Assembly (NCBI GenBank): GCA_022769845.1
Contig: JALEIO010000004.1
Span: 1-5,660 of the forward strand
DNA length: 5,660 bases
Reading direction: 5' to 3'
Source: Oscillospiraceae bacterium
GTDB lineage: Bacteria; Bacillota; Clostridia; UMGS1810
Position 1 is the first letter of the stretch. Each line of letters starts with the position of its first letter. The notes under the pieces were generated by a model. That model ran no database searches, was not told the DNA's origin, and worked only from the letters and a program-made list of their open reading frames with translations. Below, in pieces: positions 4,036 through 5,660 of the stretch. The position numbers and the translations under genes were made by a program.

Positions 4036-5660
4036 ATGAAAAAGTTAGAGATTATAAAAAACGGACGTTGTTATTACCACATTGTGAGTGCGAACAATTC
4101 AACCTCCTGCGACCGCTATGCCGCGTCACAGCTGCAAAAGTATATATATAAAAGTACTAATACTTTTATACCGTATTTTTCTGACCGATGTTCCAAAAGA
4201 GGTCCTGAAATAATTATTGGCTTTAATACGAGAAATGCAAATGAGTTTGTAACCGATGAGGAATTAACGTCTTTGGGCGAAGAAGGCTTTTTGATAAAGA
4301 CTGTCGGCAGTGATATTTTGATTACGGGAAAAACCTCTCGGGGAACGCTTTACGGTGTTTATGAATTTTTAGAAAAATTTCTTGGTTTTCGTGCATTTAC
4401 AAAGGACGTTGAGAAGATTGATATGCATACGGAACTTATTGTTGATGATATGTATATTTGCGAAACGCCTGACTTTGAATATCGTGACGCTTATTTCCGT
4501 TTTGCGTTTAACGGCGAATTTTGCGCTAAAAATCGGCTTAATACAACGCTGGGCGACATTTCGGCAGAAAAGGGAGGCAATTTTAAGTTTTATAATTGCC
4601 ACCATTCTTTTGATGACCTTATTCCGCATAAAAAGTATTTTGAAAGCCATCCTGAATATTATGCGGAGATTGACGGAAAGCGTGTTTGCGACCAGCCCTG
4701 TCTTTCAAGACCCGAGGTTTTTGAAATAGCGGTTAATACACTGGAGAAATGGATTGAAGAAAATCCTGAATGCCGTGTTTTTTCTGTGGCGCAAAATGAC
4801 AATCCGAATTATTGCCGCTGTGACGCGTGTCGTGCGGTTGATGAATATGAAGGCTCACCTTCGGGAAGCATTATAAGATTTGTTAACCGCGTTGCAGAGG
4901 CGGTAGAGAAGAAGCATCCAAACGTTTTGATACACACCTTTGCATATAGATATTCCGACACTGCACCCAAGCACGTTAAACCGCGAAAAAACGTTATTGT
5001 AAGGCTTTGCAACATAGAGTGCGAGTGGGGCTCTTCCATAGAAAACATTGCAGAAAATAAGCCTGACAGCAAATGTGCAGAATTTTTGAATAATGTAAAA
5101 GAGTGGTCGGCAATATGCGATAGAGTGTATATTTGGGATTATGCGGTGAATTTCAGAAATTATCTTCAGCCGTTTCCGAATTTCTTTTCAATGACCGAAA
5201 ACATAAGAATGTATAAAAAATACGGTATTAAAGGCGTGCTGCAGCAGGGCAATTTTTCATACGGCGGCGGAGCAGCAATGGACGATTTAAAGTCTTATAT
5301 CATAGCTCGGCTGCTTTGGAATGTGAATACAAATCCTCAAGAAGTAATAGACGAGTTTTCGGAGGGGGTTTTTGGAAAGGGAGCGTCGTATATTAAAGAA
5401 TATATTGCCTTGATTTCAACAGCAGTCAAAGGGCAATATATGACTCTTTATGATACGCCCGACGCTGCATACCTCACTGACGAACTGATTTCTAAATGCG
5501 ACGCCTTGTTTGACTTGGCAGAACATGCCGCGGAAAATGACGCGGTTCGCAAACGTATCAGCCGCGAGCGCCTTTCTATAGAATATCTTAAAACTGTTCG
5601 CATAGAGAATGACGAGGAAAGATGCAAAGCGGTAGATTTGTTTGCCGAAAAGGTGCGTTC
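4036..5660 (+). CDS. DUF4838 / GH163-like glycoside hydrolase, 3' end outside window
   Basis: The frame starts at ATG 4036 behind a strong GGAGGAA (4024-4030, five-base spacer) and stays open to the window edge for 541 codons. Residues about 1-125 resemble the N-terminal alpha/beta domain of GH67/GH20-type hydrolases, including TSRGTLYGVYEFLEKFLG (100-117). Residues about 185-470 match the DUF4838 pattern: CHHSFDDL (188-195), HPEYYAEIDGKR (205-216), SVAQND (250-255), then YCRCDAC with cysteines 260, 262 and 265, then IHTFAYRY (299-306) and IWDYAVNF (366-373). From memory, DUF4838 underlies CAZy family GH163, whose characterised members are endo-beta-N-acetylglucosaminidases on complex N-glycans; the exact substrate here is unknown. 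The remaining visible part looks helical. The N terminus (MKKLEIIKNGRCYYHIVS) has no hydrophobic signal segment, so the enzyme is probably cytoplasmic. It lies 22 bases after murQ and is almost certainly co-transcribed. Confidence 0.85.
   Translation, partial: MKKLEIIKNGRCYYHIVSANNSTSCDRYAASQLQKYIYKSTNTFIPYFSDRCSKRGPEIIIGFNTRNANEFVTDEELTSLGEEGFLIKTVGSDILITGKTSRGTLYGVYEFLEKFLGFRAFTKDVEKIDMHTELIVDDMYICETPDFEYRDAYFRFAFNGEFCAKNRLNTTLGDISAEKGGNFKFYNCHHSFDDLIPHKKYFESHPEYYAEIDGKRVCDQPCLSRPEVFEIAVNTLEKWIEENPECRVFSVAQNDNPNYCRCDACRAVDEYEGSPSGSIIRFVNRVAEAVEKKHPNVLIHTFAYRYSDTAPKHVKPRKNVIVRLCNIECEWGSSIENIAENKPDSKCAEFLNNVKEWSAICDRVYIWDYAVNFRNYLQPFPNFFSMTENIRMYKKYGIKGVLQQGNFSYGGGAAMDDLKSYIIARLLWNVNTNPQEVIDEFSEGVFGKGASYIKEYIALISTAVKGQYMTLYDTPDAAYLTDELISKCDALFDLAEHAAENDAVRKRISRERLSIEYLKTVRIENDEERCKAVDLFAEKVR
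4147..4170. repeat. 10-bp perfect inverted repeat with 4-base loop near the 5' end of the hydrolase gene
   Basis: TATAAAAGTA (4147-4156), loop CTAA, and TACTTTTATA (4161-4170) form a perfect hairpin 112 bases into the coding sequence (encoding part of YIYKSTNTFI). A short T stretch (TATTTTT, 4174-4180) follows. The stem holds a single G-C pair, so it would be weak as RNA. As DNA it is a symmetric dyad that a regulator could bind. Confidence 0.45.
5400..5441. repeat. 10-bp inverted repeat with about 22-base spacer in the hydrolase gene
   Basis: ATATATTGCC (5400-5409) and GGCAATATAT (5432-5441) are perfectly complementary, separated by 22 bases. The arms encode ordinary residues of the hydrolase's C-terminal helical part, and no known element matches. 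Probably incidental. Confidence 0.3.

Noticed and set aside
4382..4729. Plus-strand open frame of 115 codons within the hydrolase gene
   Set aside because: It is in a different frame inside the DUF4838 coding sequence, which carries recognisable motifs and a strong start. The shadow has no plausible ribosome binding site or motif.
4809..5072. Minus-strand open frame of 87 codons opposite the hydrolase
   Set aside because: Antisense shadow over the Cys motif region, with no supporting evidence.

Overview
The window reads as a carbohydrate-metabolism locus from a low-to-moderate GC Gram-positive bacterium, most likely a Clostridia-type Firmicute from a gut-like habitat. This rests on the strong AGGAGG-type ribosome binding sites, the AT-rich intergenic DNA, consensus-like TTGATC/TATAAT promoter spacing, and protein families common in such genomes. 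The lineage is inference. All genes lie on the + strand and no mobile element, RNA gene or CRISPR array is visible.

Region 1 (1-1805): the 3' part of an unrecognised protein with a beta-rich look, followed 40 bases later by a complete FAD-dependent oxidoreductase of the FAD_oxidored type. They probably share a transcript, which ends at an A/T-flanked hairpin terminator at 1868-1898.

Region 2 (1899-5660): a new transcription unit starts from a well-formed promoter at 1919-1947. Its first gene is a fusion of an XRE-type helix-turn-helix to a BadF/BadG/BcrA-type sugar kinase (GlcNAc/MurNAc kinase-like). The second is murQ, encoding N-acetylmuramic acid 6-phosphate etherase, with a shortened C terminus. 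The third runs off the window edge and is a DUF4838 (GH163-like) glycoside hydrolase without a signal peptide.

Working model (inference): imported amino-sugar glycans or muropeptide sugars are trimmed in the cytoplasm by the hydrolase. The kinase half of the fusion phosphorylates MurNAc and/or GlcNAc, and MurQ converts MurNAc-6-P to GlcNAc-6-P and D-lactate. The DNA-binding half of the same polypeptide would make the first enzyme of the pathway its own transcriptional sensor, similar in logic to ROK repressor/kinases but built from different parts. This fused regulator-kinase is the most notable item here.
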